Origin: Pseudoalteromonas lipolytica
GTDB taxonomy: Bacteria; Pseudomonadota; Gammaproteobacteria; Enterobacterales; Alteromonadaceae
Length of the DNA stretch: 64,000 bases
NCBI RefSeq assembly: GCF_001306915.1
Contig: NZ_LJTC01000009.1
Span: 84,620-148,619, forward strand
Direction of reading: 5' to 3'
The notes below the pieces were generated by a model. That model saw only the letters and a list, made by a program, of their open reading frames with translations, had not been told where the DNA came from and ran no database searches. Below are positions 28,784 to 37,948 of this stretch, piece by piece. Numbering within the stretch: position 1 is the stretch's first letter; every line of letters starts with the position of its first letter. Position numbers and translations under genes: made by a program.

Positions 28784-31700
28784 TTATGCATGTGCCATTT
28801 GCACAGCTTGTTCTATATCTACAGCGACCATACGTGATACACCTGGTTCGGCCATAGTTACACCGGTCAATCTGCCTGCCATTTCCATGGCAATCTTGTT
28901 ATGACTGATATAAATAAATTGTACTGATTGTGACATCTCTTCTACCAAACGGCAAAAACGACCCACGTTCGCATCATCCAATGGCGCATCCACTTCATCT
29001 AGCATACAGAATGGAGCTGGATTGAGCCTGAATATTGAAAACACCAATGATAATGCGGTCAGCGCTTTTTCTCCACCACTAAGCAGGTGAATTGTCGAAT
29101 TTTTCTTGCCTGGTGGCCTTGCCATGATGCTCACCCCACTTTCAAGTAGATCATCACTGGTCAATTCAAGGTAAGCACTACCGCCACCAAACACTTTTGG
29201 GAATAACTCCCCAAAGTCTGTATTTACTTGTTCAAAGGTCGCCTTGAAACGATTTTTTGTTTCTCGGTCGATTTTTTGAATCGCCCCTTCAAGGGTATTT
29301 AATGCTTGTGTTAAGTCATCAAGCTGCTGATTTAAATAATCGCTGCGCTGTTTAGCCTGCTCAAACTCATCTATTGCCGCTAAGTTCACCGCGCCAAGTT
29401 CATTTAATGCTTGCGTGGTTTTTGTAAGCCTCGTTTGCATGCTATTTAAATTGGCATTGTCAGGCAGTTCTTCAAGTACTGTTTTTAAATTTTGTTCCAG
29501 TTCTTCAAGTGGCTCTAACGCAGCTTGCGCCTTCACGATTAAACTTTGCTCATCCAGAGCCAGTGCTTGCAACTGCTCTTGTAACGTCACCAACTCAGAT
29601 TGCGATGATTTCAGTGCTGTTTGCTTATCAGCAAGCTCCTTTTTAGCTTGACTCAAGGCCGCTTGCAAGTTTTTCAGCTCAACGTCACTTTGTTGATGCT
29701 TTTCAAGTAATAGCATAATCTGCTCTGCTACTTCTTCAAGCGGGATCACTAGCTCTTCTAGTTGCTCGTTGAGCTCTAATACAGCTTCACTGGCAGCACT
29801 TTGGGCGGCATTTGCATGCTGAAGTTTGGTTTCGCTAAGTTGACACTCACTGCGAGCTTTTTGTTCAGCCAAATTTGCTTGATGGGCTTGCGTTTTATAT
29901 TGCTCAAGCATAGAAGCCACTTGGCGGTAGCGGTTATTTGCCTCAGCTTGTAGGTGTTTTGCTTGCTCTAACTCAGTTTCAAGTTCTAATTGCTGCTCTA
30001 ACAGTTGCTCAAGTAAACACTGCTGAGTTTGTTGCTGTTGGTCAGCATTTTGCTTTTGCTCAGCCAGTAAGGTTTGACGCTGTTGCAACTTAATAAGCTG
30101 GTTTTGCCACTGGGTTTGCTGCTCTAATAGCATATCGCGTCGAGTGCTGGCAGATGCAATCTGCTGAGCCGCTTGGTGAATTCGCTCTCTGTATTGCTCT
30201 TTATCGGCGGTAAGTGTTTTTTTGTGAGCTAGATGCTCATTTAGCAATTGCTGCTTAGTTTCTAATTGCTCGTTGAGCTCTTCATCTAACTGCTGTGCAT
30301 CACTAAGCTGAGCATGCTTTAAAAGCAAAGAATTGTCGGCGTCTTTATTAGCATCGGTATGAAAGTTACGACCATGCATACAGCCTTCTTCATCAATCAC
30401 AGCCAGCCAATATGGATCCGCCAAAATAGCGTCATCAAAACAAGGTTGAAATGCAAAGCGGGCTAATAAGTCAGGGTAAGCACCCGATTCGATATAATTA
30501 GCTAATGACTCTTTTGGTAACTCATCATCAGCTGCAGGCCAAACACTGTTAGGCTCTTTATGTTGACTGACCTTTAGATGCTCAAGGCCAAGTAGGGCTT
30601 GTTCAATTAGTGGCTCAAAGCCAGAAGCCACCTTTAACTGCGCCAATAGAGAGACACTTTCGCTATCGGTTTGCTCTGATAACACAGAATTAAGCGCAGC
30701 TATGCTGGCTCTATTTTCATTGCTGTGCTGCTGAACCCGCTTTAAATCCTGCTCTAAGTGCTGTTGTTCTTTATCCGCTTGTTCTAGGTTTTGAGTGAGT
30801 TTATTTAGCGCACTTTGTTGCTGCGCAAGCTCCTTCGTCAGTGTTTGAATATGCTGTTGTTGCTCTGTAATTTGCGCTGCAACTGGGGTCGCTTCGAGTT
30901 CACTAATTTCAGCGGCAAGTTGTGTCTGCTGAGACTCAAGTTGCGCAACAGTCTGGGCAAAGTGAGCCTGTTGATTCTTTGCAACATTAATATCACTGCT
31001 ATGAGCTTGGCTTTTCTGTAAGGTACTTTGATATTGCTCATTGGCGCTTTGCGTTTGTTGCTGCTGTAGAGCAACTTGCTCTTCAACCTCTGCAACTTGC
31101 TCAGCGCACAGTAAACTTTGCTCAATCGCTTCTTGTAGCTGCTCTTGTAAAATGGCGGCTGAAGCGTGTTGCTCTTCTTGCAACTCTTTATTTTGTAACT
31201 GCAGTTGTTGCTGTTTGATAAGGTTTTGGCTAAGTGTTTGCTGTTGCTGCTTTAAACTTATCTGTTGCTGTTCTTTGCGGGTTAACTCTGTATGAGTTTG
31301 ATGCTGAGCCTGCTGGGCGTCTTGCAGTTTTTGCTGCTCAAGTTGCACCTGATTTTCAAGACTTGCTAAAACATCATCGTGGCCAGAGTGCGCTTCTCTA
31401 AAGAACTGAATTTGCTCTTTAAGTTTATTGATTTGCTCAGCTTTATCGATTTGTTGTTGGTGTAACTTCTGCCACTTTAAAACCGCAATTTGCCCTTTTA
31501 AAGTGCGCTCAGTGGCTTTTAGCTCTCGGTATTTTTTTGCATCGACTGATTGCACTGCAAGCTTATCGAGCTGTGTTTGCAACTCTTGCCTTACATCAAG
31601 CAAACGTTCAAGGTTTTCGCGGGTACTTTTAATGCGGGTTTGCGTTTCACGACGACGCTCTTTATATTTTGAAACCCCCGCTGCTTCTTCTAAAAAAACA

Positions 31701-32182
31701 CGTAAATCAGCCGGTTTACTCTCTATTAAACGCGATATCATGCCCTGCTCAATAATCGCATAACTGCGCGGGCCAAGACCTGTGCCTAAAAAGATGTCGG
31801 TAATATCACGCTTACGGCATTTGCTGCCATTTAGAAAATAAATTGACTGGCCATCTCGAGTCACTAAGCGTTTGATCGCCACTTGGTTTCGATCAGCAAA
31901 AGTATTCGGTAAATGACCACTGGTGTTATCAAACACCAACTCAACAGAGGCTTGTGAAATTGGCTTTCGATTAGTTGAGCCGTTAAAAATAACATCGGTC
32001 ATGGCATCGCCACGTAAGTTTTTAGCTGAGCTTTCACCTAGCACCCAACGCACTGCATCGATGACATTTGATTTGCCACAGCCGTTCGGGCCGACAACAC
32101 ACGTCATCTGATCAGGGAATGGGATCTTAGTGGGTTCAACAAACGATTTGAAACCCGCTAATTTTATGGTGCTTAAGCGCAT
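28784..32182 (-). CDS. smc: Chromosome segregation ATPase SMC
   Basis: A 1132-residue condensin of SMC type, not MukB. Walker A GPNGCGKS is at residues 31-38. Two long Gln/Glu-rich coiled coils (about 170-500 and 640-960) flank a hinge near 510-620 (LAQLKVASGFEPLIEQALLGLEHL). The signature LLSGGEKALTALSL and Walker B FCMLDEVDAPLDDANV are near the C-terminus. The high Gln content gives CAG/CAA-rich DNA that creates many Cys-rich shadow frames on the other strand. It heads the smc-zipA operon. Confidence 0.97.
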   Translation of the reverse strand: MRLSTIKLAGFKSFVEPTKIPFPDQMTCVVGPNGCGKSNVIDAVRWVLGESSAKNLRGDAMTDVIFNGSTNRKPISQASVELVFDNTSGHLPNTFADRNQVAIKRLVTRDGQSIYFLNGSKCRKRDITDIFLGTGLGPRSYAIIEQGMISRLIESKPADLRVFLEEAAGVSKYKERRRETQTRIKSTRENLERLLDVRQELQTQLDKLAVQSVDAKKYRELKATERTLKGQIAVLKWQKLHQQQIDKAEQINKLKEQIQFFREAHSGHDDVLASLENQVQLEQQKLQDAQQAQHQTHTELTRKEQQQISLKQQQQTLSQNLIKQQQLQLQNKELQEEQHASAAILQEQLQEAIEQSLLCAEQVAEVEEQVALQQQQTQSANEQYQSTLQKSQAHSSDINVAKNQQAHFAQTVAQLESQQTQLAAEISELEATPVAAQITEQQQHIQTLTKELAQQQSALNKLTQNLEQADKEQQHLEQDLKRVQQHSNENRASIAALNSVLSEQTDSESVSLLAQLKVASGFEPLIEQALLGLEHLKVSQHKEPNSVWPAADDELPKESLANYIESGAYPDLLARFAFQPCFDDAILADPYWLAVIDEEGCMHGRNFHTDANKDADNSLLLKHAQLSDAQQLDEELNEQLETKQQLLNEHLAHKKTLTADKEQYRERIHQAAQQIASASTRRDMLLEQQTQWQNQLIKLQQRQTLLAEQKQNADQQQQTQQCLLEQLLEQQLELETELEQAKHLQAEANNRYRQVASMLEQYKTQAHQANLAEQKARSECQLSETKLQHANAAQSAASEAVLELNEQLEELVIPLEEVAEQIMLLLEKHQQSDVELKNLQAALSQAKKELADKQTALKSSQSELVTLQEQLQALALDEQSLIVKAQAALEPLEELEQNLKTVLEELPDNANLNSMQTRLTKTTQALNELGAVNLAAIDEFEQAKQRSDYLNQQLDDLTQALNTLEGAIQKIDRETKNRFKATFEQVNTDFGELFPKVFGGGSAYLELTSDDLLESGVSIMARPPGKKNSTIHLLSGGEKALTALSLVFSIFRLNPAPFCMLDEVDAPLDDANVGRFCRLVEEMSQSVQFIYISHNKIAMEMAGRLTGVTMAEPGVSRMVAVDIEQAVQMAHA

Positions 32183-32242
32183 CTAATTGTTTTACCGATT
32201 TTTATTGTTATTCTTCAATTTAACCCATTTTAGGGTAAAAGG

Positions 32243-32974
32243 TTAAGCGTGGCGCTTAAAATTATCTAAAATAATACCCGTTGCCATTGCAACATTAAGC
32301 GATTCTGCTTGGCCATAAGCCGGAATGGTTATTTTATCAGTAACTAAGCTTTCGCAATCAGCACGAATACCATGAGATTCACTGCCCATGAGTAATACGG
32401 CATCTTGTTTAAGAGCAGTTTTATGGATGTTCTCACCTTCTAAAAATGCGCCATACACAGGAAGGTTTAAACTAGGTAAGTAACTGGTTAAATCAGTTTG
32501 TGAGACACACACGCGAGCAAATGAACCCATGGTTGCGCTAATAGTTTTCGGATTATAAGCATCCGCACTGTCTGCGCTGGTAACAATATGCTTAATGCCA
32601 TACCAATCAGCAACACGAATAATCGTGCCCAAATTACCCGGATCCGACACACCGTCAAGGGCTAAAATAAGTCCCGATGTGGGTAATGCTTGCTGACTTG
32701 GCATATCAACAACAGCAATGGCTGCGTTGTTACTAACAAGCGTACTGGCTTTAGTTAGGCTGTCTTCGTCTGCTTCAATGACTTGATGGGCTGCAAGCGC
32801 TGTTTGATGCGCTGAAATAAATGCAGGAGTCGCAAAAATATGAGCAATACTTAAACCACTGTTTAGTAATTCAAGTACATTTTTTTCGCCTTGTACAAGG
32901 TACTGATTGTATTGCTTACGGTATTTCTTTTGACCTAATGCACGAATTAGTTTCAGTTGGTTTTTTGAAATCAT
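32243..32974 (-). CDS. SpoU/TrmH-family RNA 2'-O-methyltransferase
   Basis: 243 residues with an N-terminal substrate-binding domain (MISKNQLKLIRALGQKKYRKQYNQYLVQGEKNVLEL) and a SPOUT knot domain carrying all three motifs: DGVSDPGNLGTIIRVADWYG, LLMGSESHGI and IPAYGQAESLNVAMATGIIL. These bind S-adenosylmethionine and place a methyl group on ribose of tRNA or rRNA. The exact target is not decidable here. Confidence 0.9.
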   Translation of the reverse strand: MISKNQLKLIRALGQKKYRKQYNQYLVQGEKNVLELLNSGLSIAHIFATPAFISAHQTALAAHQVIEADEDSLTKASTLVSNNAAIAVVDMPSQQALPTSGLILALDGVSDPGNLGTIIRVADWYGIKHIVTSADSADAYNPKTISATMGSFARVCVSQTDLTSYLPSLNLPVYGAFLEGENIHKTALKQDAVLLMGSESHGIRADCESLVTDKITIPAYGQAESLNVAMATGIILDNFKRHA

Positions 32975-33091
32975 AACAGCCTCATAAAATGATGGTTTAG
33001 TATATCAGATTCTGTACTCGAAAAACCAAGGGGAAAGTGCCAATTGCTTATTCAATCAGCACTTTTAAGAGACACTTGCCAATAAGAGGCA

Positions 33092-33538
33092 TTAACTAAT
33101 TTTCGTCAGCCACTCATTTAACCATGGCTCAGTAACAGGCCAAGGCTCAAAATCTTCACAGGCATCAATTTCTAAACGATGACCAACAGGTTTTGCCTGT
33201 AAATCGCGAAACAGCTCATCAAAACTGCGACCTGCACCACAAAACGTATCGCCATAACTACGATCGCCCATAGCAATAATGCCGTATTGCTTGCCTGTTA
33301 ACAGTGGGAATTGATCATTTAATTGGCTATATAAAGCGATTAAGTTATCAGGAATATCGCCCTGACCCGTCGTTGAAGTGATCACTAAAATATGTGACGC
33401 AGCCAGCATGTCATCAACCGTGGCATTTTCAACTAATTGCGCTTGATGCTCAGACTTTTCAATGACTTCAATAACTTGTTCGCTTAAACGCTCAGCACCG
33501 CCGTAAACACTGCCGACAAAAATACTAATGGTTGCCAT
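33092..33538 (-). CDS. Flavodoxin-like protein YqcA/MioC type
   Basis: A 148-residue short-chain flavodoxin domain. FMN-binding loops are visible as SVYGGAE near the start, TSTTGQGDIPDN in the middle and GDRSYGDTFCGAG later. The ATG at 33538 gives the usual MATISIFVGS start; a frame ten residues longer exists but begins inside truC. It forms yqcC-truC-yqcA with its two upstream neighbours, as in E. coli, and overlaps truC by 14 bases. Confidence 0.88.
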   Translation of the reverse strand: MATISIFVGSVYGGAERLSEQVIEVIEKSEHQAQLVENATVDDMLAASHILVITSTTGQGDIPDNLIALYSQLNDQFPLLTGKQYGIIAMGDRSYGDTFCGAGRSFDELFRDLQAKPVGHRLEIDACEDFEPWPVTEPWLNEWLTKIS

Positions 33539-34307
33539 AATAATCCTTTTCTTCTGTTGGCCAGCCAAGTTGCTGGCAAATCGTTAACATTGCATCGCCT
33601 AAAGGCGCTCTAATTGTTATTGGTTGCTTGCTATAAGGGTGCACAAACTTTAATTCAGAGGCAAATAACATTAACCGACGAAGCTGAAAATGCTCTCTAA
33701 AAAATTGATTATGCTGATTATCACCATGATTTACATCACCAATAATTGGCAATGATAAATGTTTTAAATGACGGCGTATTTGATGTTTGCGGCCAGTTTT
33801 TGGAAAACACTCCACCAACGAGTAACGAACTGTTGGGTATTTACCAATTGGAATAGGCAAGCTTGCTTGGTGCAAACAATGAAATTGCGTTTGTGCTTCT
33901 TGCGGTGCTTTATTTTGATCAGCAAACTTGTCGGCGATTTTATCAAGCTCTTCTTTTAAAGGTTTATCTAAGAAGATTGATTCGTTTAAAAAGCCTCTTA
34001 CTAAAGCTAAATAACGCTTTTCAATTTGCCCATCAATAAATAACTGATTCATATCACGGGCTGCTTCTGAACTTAACGCAAACAGTAATACGCCTGAGGT
34101 TGGTCTATCTAACCGATGTACAGGAAACACGTGTTGACCAATTTGGTCACGCAGCATTTGCATCGCAAATTGGGTTTCGTGTTTGTCTAAAAACGAACGG
34201 TGAACCAATAAACCAGATGGTTTATCAATCGCAATGTAATTTTCATCGCGGTACAGAATCGTTAACTCATCAAATTGTGGCTTAACAATCTCTTGCATCT
34301 TAGTCAT
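33525..34307 (-). CDS. truC: tRNA pseudouridine(65) synthase
   Basis: RluA-family synthase, 260 residues. It shows NKPSG-like IDKPSGLLVHRSFLD, the catalytic Asp in HRLDRPTSGVLLFAL, EELDKIADKFADQNK and KTGRKHQIRRHLKHL, closely matching E. coli TruC, which modifies U65 of certain tRNAs. Start is uncertain: GTG 34310, ATG 34307 or ATG 34298. The yqcC stop overlaps the 5' end in either case. Confidence 0.94.
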   Translation of the reverse strand: MTKMQEIVKPQFDELTILYRDENYIAIDKPSGLLVHRSFLDKHETQFAMQMLRDQIGQHVFPVHRLDRPTSGVLLFALSSEAARDMNQLFIDGQIEKRYLALVRGFLNESIFLDKPLKEELDKIADKFADQNKAPQEAQTQFHCLHQASLPIPIGKYPTVRYSLVECFPKTGRKHQIRRHLKHLSLPIIGDVNHGDNQHNQFFREHFQLRRLMLFASELKFVHPYSKQPITIRAPLGDAMLTICQQLGWPTEEKDYYGNH

Positions 34308-34614
34308 CACTCAAAAGTTGATCGAGTTTTTGTAAAACGTTAATCACATCATTACCGCCGCTGTGTTGTGCCAGCATCATTTCAGCCATAGGCGCAATTG
34401 CAAAATTACGGGGTAAAGGCTGGGCATGTGCAATGAGGGTATGCATTTTTTCAAGAAAAACAAATTGCAGCCATTGCTCAAAAGCCATGGTGTCATGACA
34501 AAACGGTACACTAGAATTGAGTGCACTTGGGTCAATCGGTGTTGTTTGCCAAAGTGAATGGCGTTGTAATGTGGATTCTAATTCGCGCAGCAGCGCCAAA
34601 GTCTGTTGATGCAT
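34300..34614 (-). CDS. yqcC: YqcC family protein
   Basis: A 104-residue helical protein of unknown function (MHQQTLALLRELESTLQRHSLW...FCHDTMAFEQWLQFVFLEKMHTLI). The ATG at 34614 gives the standard family start; the longer open frame runs into the divergent gene at 34721. It heads the yqcC-truC-yqcA operon, the same neighbours that flank csrB in E. coli. Confidence 0.9.
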   Translation of the reverse strand: MHQQTLALLRELESTLQRHSLWQTTPIDPSALNSSVPFCHDTMAFEQWLQFVFLEKMHTLIAHAQPLPRNFAIAPMAEMMLAQHSGGNDVINVLQKLDQLLSDD

Positions 34615-34720
34615 TGTAAAACTCTTAATACCTTTGTGCTTAGTATACCCTGTTCCAAGGCGCCATGGTATGGCGTATAATTCGCGGCTGATATAGATTA
34701 AATACGGTAATTGAGATTTT

Positions 34721-35749
34721 ATGACTGAGCAGATCGCCACCTTAGGGCAACTTCTGGATGCAGCAGGTACCACTTGGCGTGCCTTCGATATTGGCAGACA
34801 CATCACGAAATTAGACAAAAAACAATTTCTTGCCATTGAAGAAACAAAAATCCCTTACCCTTACCCGCTTGCAGGTCATGCTTGGCTTGCTATTCAATTT
34901 TGGGATGTAAAAGCGTCTAAAGAACCTTATGTATGGTTTTTAAAATTCCCACTAGATGAGCAAAGCCGTCTTGTAAGCGCAAGCCGTGATCACTTCGCAA
35001 ATATGGTAATTGAAGCGCTTGGTACAGAAATTACCGGTGAAAATGCCGAAGGCAAATTAGACAACAACCCGTATGTATTTACGCCAAACGCCAACAAGCT
35101 AGCAGCATTTAATGCACAGGTTAAATGTTTACTTAAACAAAGTGCTTCACAGTATTACGAATATGCGCAGCTGTATTTCTCAGGCAAACTAGGATTTGAT
35201 AATTGGCAAAGTGTTGCAGTACAAGGTATTGCAGACTTTGCGATGCGTTTAGATAACGACAACAATTTAGCAAATCTACAAGCCGCTTGGGGGCAATTAC
35301 CAGTCGAAGTATTACAGCCGCTAAGTGCAATGCTTGAACATGTTGCAATCGAACCCGTGTTTGCAGAGCAATTGTTAGCCTATGGTTTAAACGCCATAGA
35401 AAATAAAGACGACATCGCCCTTGTAGCAGCCCTCAGAAGCTTATCAAAAACACCAGCGCAAGGCTTAACTGCACAACTGGTTGATGCTGTATTACGCTCT
35501 GATATGAACACCCAGTCAGATGTACTATTAACGATTGCAGGGCGTTGTTTTAGCACGCTTGAAGACCCAGAACGCTTACATGTGTTTATGGATTGCTGTG
35601 CACACCACACTGAAATTGAACAACTGTTTGTGAGTATTTTCACCGATTTAGTTGCAATTCCTAGTATTCGCCCTCACCTACTAGGTTTATTAAGAAAAGA
35701 AAATCGTAGCGAAACACTCGCTCGAGCAATTGGAAGGTTATTCTCGTAA
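34721..35749 (+). CDS. DUF3549 family protein
   Basis: A 342-residue soluble protein that starts MTEQIATLGQLLDAAGTTWRAFDIGRHITKLDKKQFLAIEE and contains PYPYPLAGHAWLAIQFW. The C-terminal half is all-helical and repeat-like (ALRSLSKTPAQGLTAQLVDAVLRS). I recognise it as DUF3549, usually found next to a DUF3301 gene as here. Function unknown. It is divergent from yqcC. Confidence 0.82.
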   Translation: MTEQIATLGQLLDAAGTTWRAFDIGRHITKLDKKQFLAIEETKIPYPYPLAGHAWLAIQFWDVKASKEPYVWFLKFPLDEQSRLVSASRDHFANMVIEALGTEITGENAEGKLDNNPYVFTPNANKLAAFNAQVKCLLKQSASQYYEYAQLYFSGKLGFDNWQSVAVQGIADFAMRLDNDNNLANLQAAWGQLPVEVLQPLSAMLEHVAIEPVFAEQLLAYGLNAIENKDDIALVAALRSLSKTPAQGLTAQLVDAVLRSDMNTQSDVLLTIAGRCFSTLEDPERLHVFMDCCAHHTEIEQLFVSIFTDLVAIPSIRPHLLGLLRKENRSETLARAIGRLFS

Positions 35750-36049
35750 ATGGCAGGCTTGTGGACACTTATCATCATTGGCAGCATCATCTACTTTTTT
35801 TGGTTAAACAGAAAAGTAGCCGAAGCAGCTAATCTTCATGCACAAAGACAAATTGAGCAATTAAATGTGCAATTGATGAGTGTTGCTTGCAATAAACGCC
35901 GACTTGGTATTTTAAAAAGCGGCAAACCAGGTATCAAAAGCGAATTTATTTTTGAGTTTTCAAGTGATGGACAAAACGTGTATCAAGGCGTTTTGATCAT
36001 GGAAAATGAATTACTTAAAAGTGTCGTAATACCGCCACATAAGATTTAA
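35750..36049 (+). CDS. DUF3301 family protein
   Basis: 99 residues with one N-terminal membrane segment (MAGLWTLIIIGSIIYFFWLNRK) and a small C-terminal domain (IFEFSSDGQNVYQGVLIMENELLKSVVIPPHKI). It begins at the base after the DUF3549 stop. Function unknown; it is probably a membrane-anchored partner of the DUF3549 protein. Confidence 0.8.
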   Translation: MAGLWTLIIIGSIIYFFWLNRKVAEAANLHAQRQIEQLNVQLMSVACNKRRLGILKSGKPGIKSEFIFEFSSDGQNVYQGVLIMENELLKSVVIPPHKI

Positions 36050-36122
36050 GTTGCGAGTTGCGAGTTGCGAGTTGCGAGTTGCGAGTTGCGAGTTGCGAGT
36101 TGCGAGTTGCGAGTTGCGAGTT
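36050..36122. repeat. 7-bp tandem repeat (GTTGCGA), ten copies
   Basis: GTTGCGA is repeated ten times without change from the base after the DUF3301 stop codon, plus a final GTT. It lies between that gene and the terminator of the leftward csrB-like RNA. Confidence 0.96.
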
Positions 36123-36159
36123 ATACAAGAATAATTGCAAGTGCGAGAAGTGCAACCTC

Positions 36160-36193
36160 CAGAAAGAACTAAGGCGTAGCTAATAGCCACGCC
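36160..36193 (-). terminator. Terminator of the csrB-like RNA
   Basis: Leftward GGCGTGGCT-ATT-AGCTACGCC (36193-36173), nine pairs with one G-U, followed by TTAGTTCTTTCT. Confidence 0.8.
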
Positions 36194-36566
36194 CCAATCT
36201 TGCTACTTCCATGATTAAGTATCCTTACTTATGCCGAAGCTGCCTTTTTATCTTTCCCCTGAACGGGTATACATCCGATACACCCACCATGCTACTTCAT
36301 GTAACATTTAACACATCCTAGTGCCGTCCTCTTGCCGTCAATGGCTATCCACTTCGTTTTCCAAACGCTCCTTTAGCTTCCTGCTAAAATCATCCTTTGG
36401 TCAGTCCTTTTCAATCGCTCCGCGATTGTACTGCATCCTGGCAGCGTCCTCGTTCTTCCTTGCTTCCCTAGCTCTTGTCCCTTTGCTTCCTGCTAAGCAT
36501 CTTGCTTTGTTGCCATAATCCTAATCCTTGGCATCAGTTCATTCATTGAACCTGCGTCTTCTTGAC
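36160..36566 (-). ncRNA. csrB: CsrB-family regulatory RNA (CsrA-sequestering)
   Basis: Read leftward, this gene-free stretch of about 405 bases contains 21 GGA motifs, many in hairpin loops as required for CsrA binding: CTGC-CAGGAT-GCAG (36444-36431), TTTAGC-AGGAA-GCTAAA (36388-36372), GCTT-AGCAGG-AAGC (36498-36485), CAC-TAGGAT-GTG (36323-36312) and AAGTA-AGGA-TACTT (36230-36217). It ends in a GC-rich terminator and has a -10 candidate TAAACT at 36579-36574. In E. coli csrB sits beside yqcC and syd; here yqcC, truC and yqcA lie on one side and syd and queF on the other. The RNA should bind several CsrA dimers and relieve CsrA control of translation. The exact 5' end is inferred. Confidence 0.88.
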
Positions 36567-36573
36567 ATGATTA

Positions 36574-36579
36574 AGTTTA
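36574..36579 (-). promoter_or_regulatory. Candidate -10 of the csrB-like RNA
   Basis: Leftward TAAACT, placing the first transcribed base near 36566 (GTCAAGAAG). No good -35 is present at the right distance, which fits a promoter needing an activator such as UvrY/GacA. Confidence 0.45.
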
Positions 36580-36724
36580 GAGAAATGCGGATATCTTGGT
36601 AGGCATAAAAAGTAATTTTTTCTAAGTCACAAAAATGACAAAAACAATAAATCCTTTAAAATCATTACAATAAGCAATTATAGGTACAAATTTAAAGGCA
36701 TTAAACTGATAAAACGCACAGCAA

Positions 36725-36742
36725 TGTGAGACTTATCGCACA
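36725..36742. promoter_or_regulatory. Candidate GacA/UvrY box upstream of csrB
   Basis: TGTGAGACTTATCGCACA matches TGTAAG-N6-CTTACA at 9 of 12 fixed positions. It is centred about 165 bases upstream of the inferred csrB start, similar to the distance known for such boxes. It is part of a longer palindrome (GCAATGTG at 36721-36728, CACATTGC at 36739-36746) just past the GNAT stop codon and might instead be that gene's terminator hairpin. Confidence 0.45.
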
Positions 36743-36767
36743 TTGCTATTTCCAAAACGTCCTTTGC

Positions 36768-37415
36768 TTAATTTGCAGCTTTGAACATCAAGTCACCTTC
36801 AACTTGGTTAAAGCTCAAGGCTTTGAACACCTCAAACCCTTCAGAGCTAAAGAATTCACGCTGTTCAGAGCGGGTAACAAATACAGCTAAACCACCTGCT
36901 TGATTGCTTGACTCAACTAAATCATCAAGCCCTCGTAGCAGATATCTGCCTAAACCTTGCCCCTGAAAATGTGGGTCAACGGCTATAAAGGCTAAAAACA
37001 GATAATGGCCTTTGCTTGAAAGCGCTTCACGAATAGTGCGCTCTTTTTCTATAAGCTGATTGGTTTGCAAGTAACCCGCACTGAGCATCAGTTTTAAGCG
37101 CCAATGCCAGTATCGCTCAGCTTGTAGTTCACTTGCCGAATCAAATACACAGGCAATGGCTTTTAATCTACTTTGTGAGTAAAGACCTATTAGAGGCTGT
37201 TTTTCTTGCCAGAAACTTGCTAGCTCTTCACGTACTAAAGCACGTAATTTAGTTTCATATTTACTTGGGTTATCTTGTTGAAAACCTAATACATTCTGAA
37301 GAACGGGATCATCATGATAGGCTTGATAAATAAGGCTTGCGGCAGTGCTGATATCTTCAGCACTCAGGTATTGCACACTTAAGGTTTCGGGTTCAGCAAC
37401 TGTCAAAATACTCAT
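36768..37415 (-). CDS. GNAT-family N-acetyltransferase
   Basis: A 215-residue protein with the acetyl-CoA-binding motif A as FLAFIAVDPHFQGQGLGRYLLRGLDDL (residues about 140-166) and motif B around LAVFVTRSEQREFFSSEGFEVF. The substrate is unknown. Single leftward gene between csrB and a DUF2789 gene. Confidence 0.88.
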   Translation of the reverse strand: MSILTVAEPETLSVQYLSAEDISTAASLIYQAYHDDPVLQNVLGFQQDNPSKYETKLRALVREELASFWQEKQPLIGLYSQSRLKAIACVFDSASELQAERYWHWRLKLMLSAGYLQTNQLIEKERTIREALSSKGHYLFLAFIAVDPHFQGQGLGRYLLRGLDDLVESSNQAGGLAVFVTRSEQREFFSSEGFEVFKALSFNQVEGDLMFKAAN

Positions 37416-37562
37416 CCTTTTATTTGTTTTATTATTTTCGTACTAGACTATAAGGTATATACCCAACGGTGATTAAAGACAAATTCAGCGTAAGTTAAAC
37501 TGCGGTTCATCATCATTAAGTTCAAGCAGTAATAATTATCGCCATACACAAGGAGCAGAACT

Positions 37563-37793
37563 ATGGATACGACAAAACATGATATTTCGACCCTATTTGC
37601 ACAACTTGGTTTACCGAGCAAAGAAAGTGAAATAGATGCTTTTATAGCATCTCATCAACTGTCTGATACAACCCTATTGCAGGAAGCGCCTTTTTGGGAT
37701 GAAGCTCAGCAACACTTTTTGGCAGAGTCACTTGCAGAAGATGGTGCTTGGAGCGAGGTGATTGATGAATTAGACGCAAGGTTACGCCAGTAA
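37563..37793 (+). CDS. DUF2789 family protein
   Basis: 76 residues, acidic and helical (MDTTKHDISTLFAQLGLPSKESEIDAFIASHQL...FWDEAQQHFLAESLAEDGAWSEVIDELDARL). I recognise it as DUF2789. Function unknown. A clear ribosome site AAGGAGCAG precedes the ATG. Confidence 0.85.
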   Translation: MDTTKHDISTLFAQLGLPSKESEIDAFIASHQLSDTTLLQEAPFWDEAQQHFLAESLAEDGAWSEVIDELDARLRQ

Positions 37794-37948
37794 CGCCTGC
37801 GAGCTAATTAACAAGCTTAAATAACATTCTTTTAGCTCGTTAATTAGGAAAGTAATTTCACTCCACATCTATTATTGCTACCATACGCGCGCACTGCAGC
37901 CCATATACTGCGGTGCTTTTTAGTCTTTATAAAAGAGTTTATACAAAA

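Noticed and set aside
29415-31295. Cys- and Ser-rich plus-strand frames
   Set aside because: They are antisense shadows of the Gln/Leu-rich coiled coils of smc.
34615-34836. N-terminal extension of YqcC
   Set aside because: The extension runs into the divergent DUF3549 gene, and the ATG at 34614 gives the usual family start.
36321-36518. 65-codon frame on the plus strand
   Set aside because: It is antisense to the csrB-like RNA; its Ser/Pro/Leu-rich composition comes from the TCC complements of the GGA motifs.
36721-36746. Palindrome read only as the GNAT gene terminator
   Set aside because: Not excluded, but the loop is 10 bases and the downstream sequence TGTGCGTTTT is a poor T-run, so the regulatory reading was kept as an alternative.
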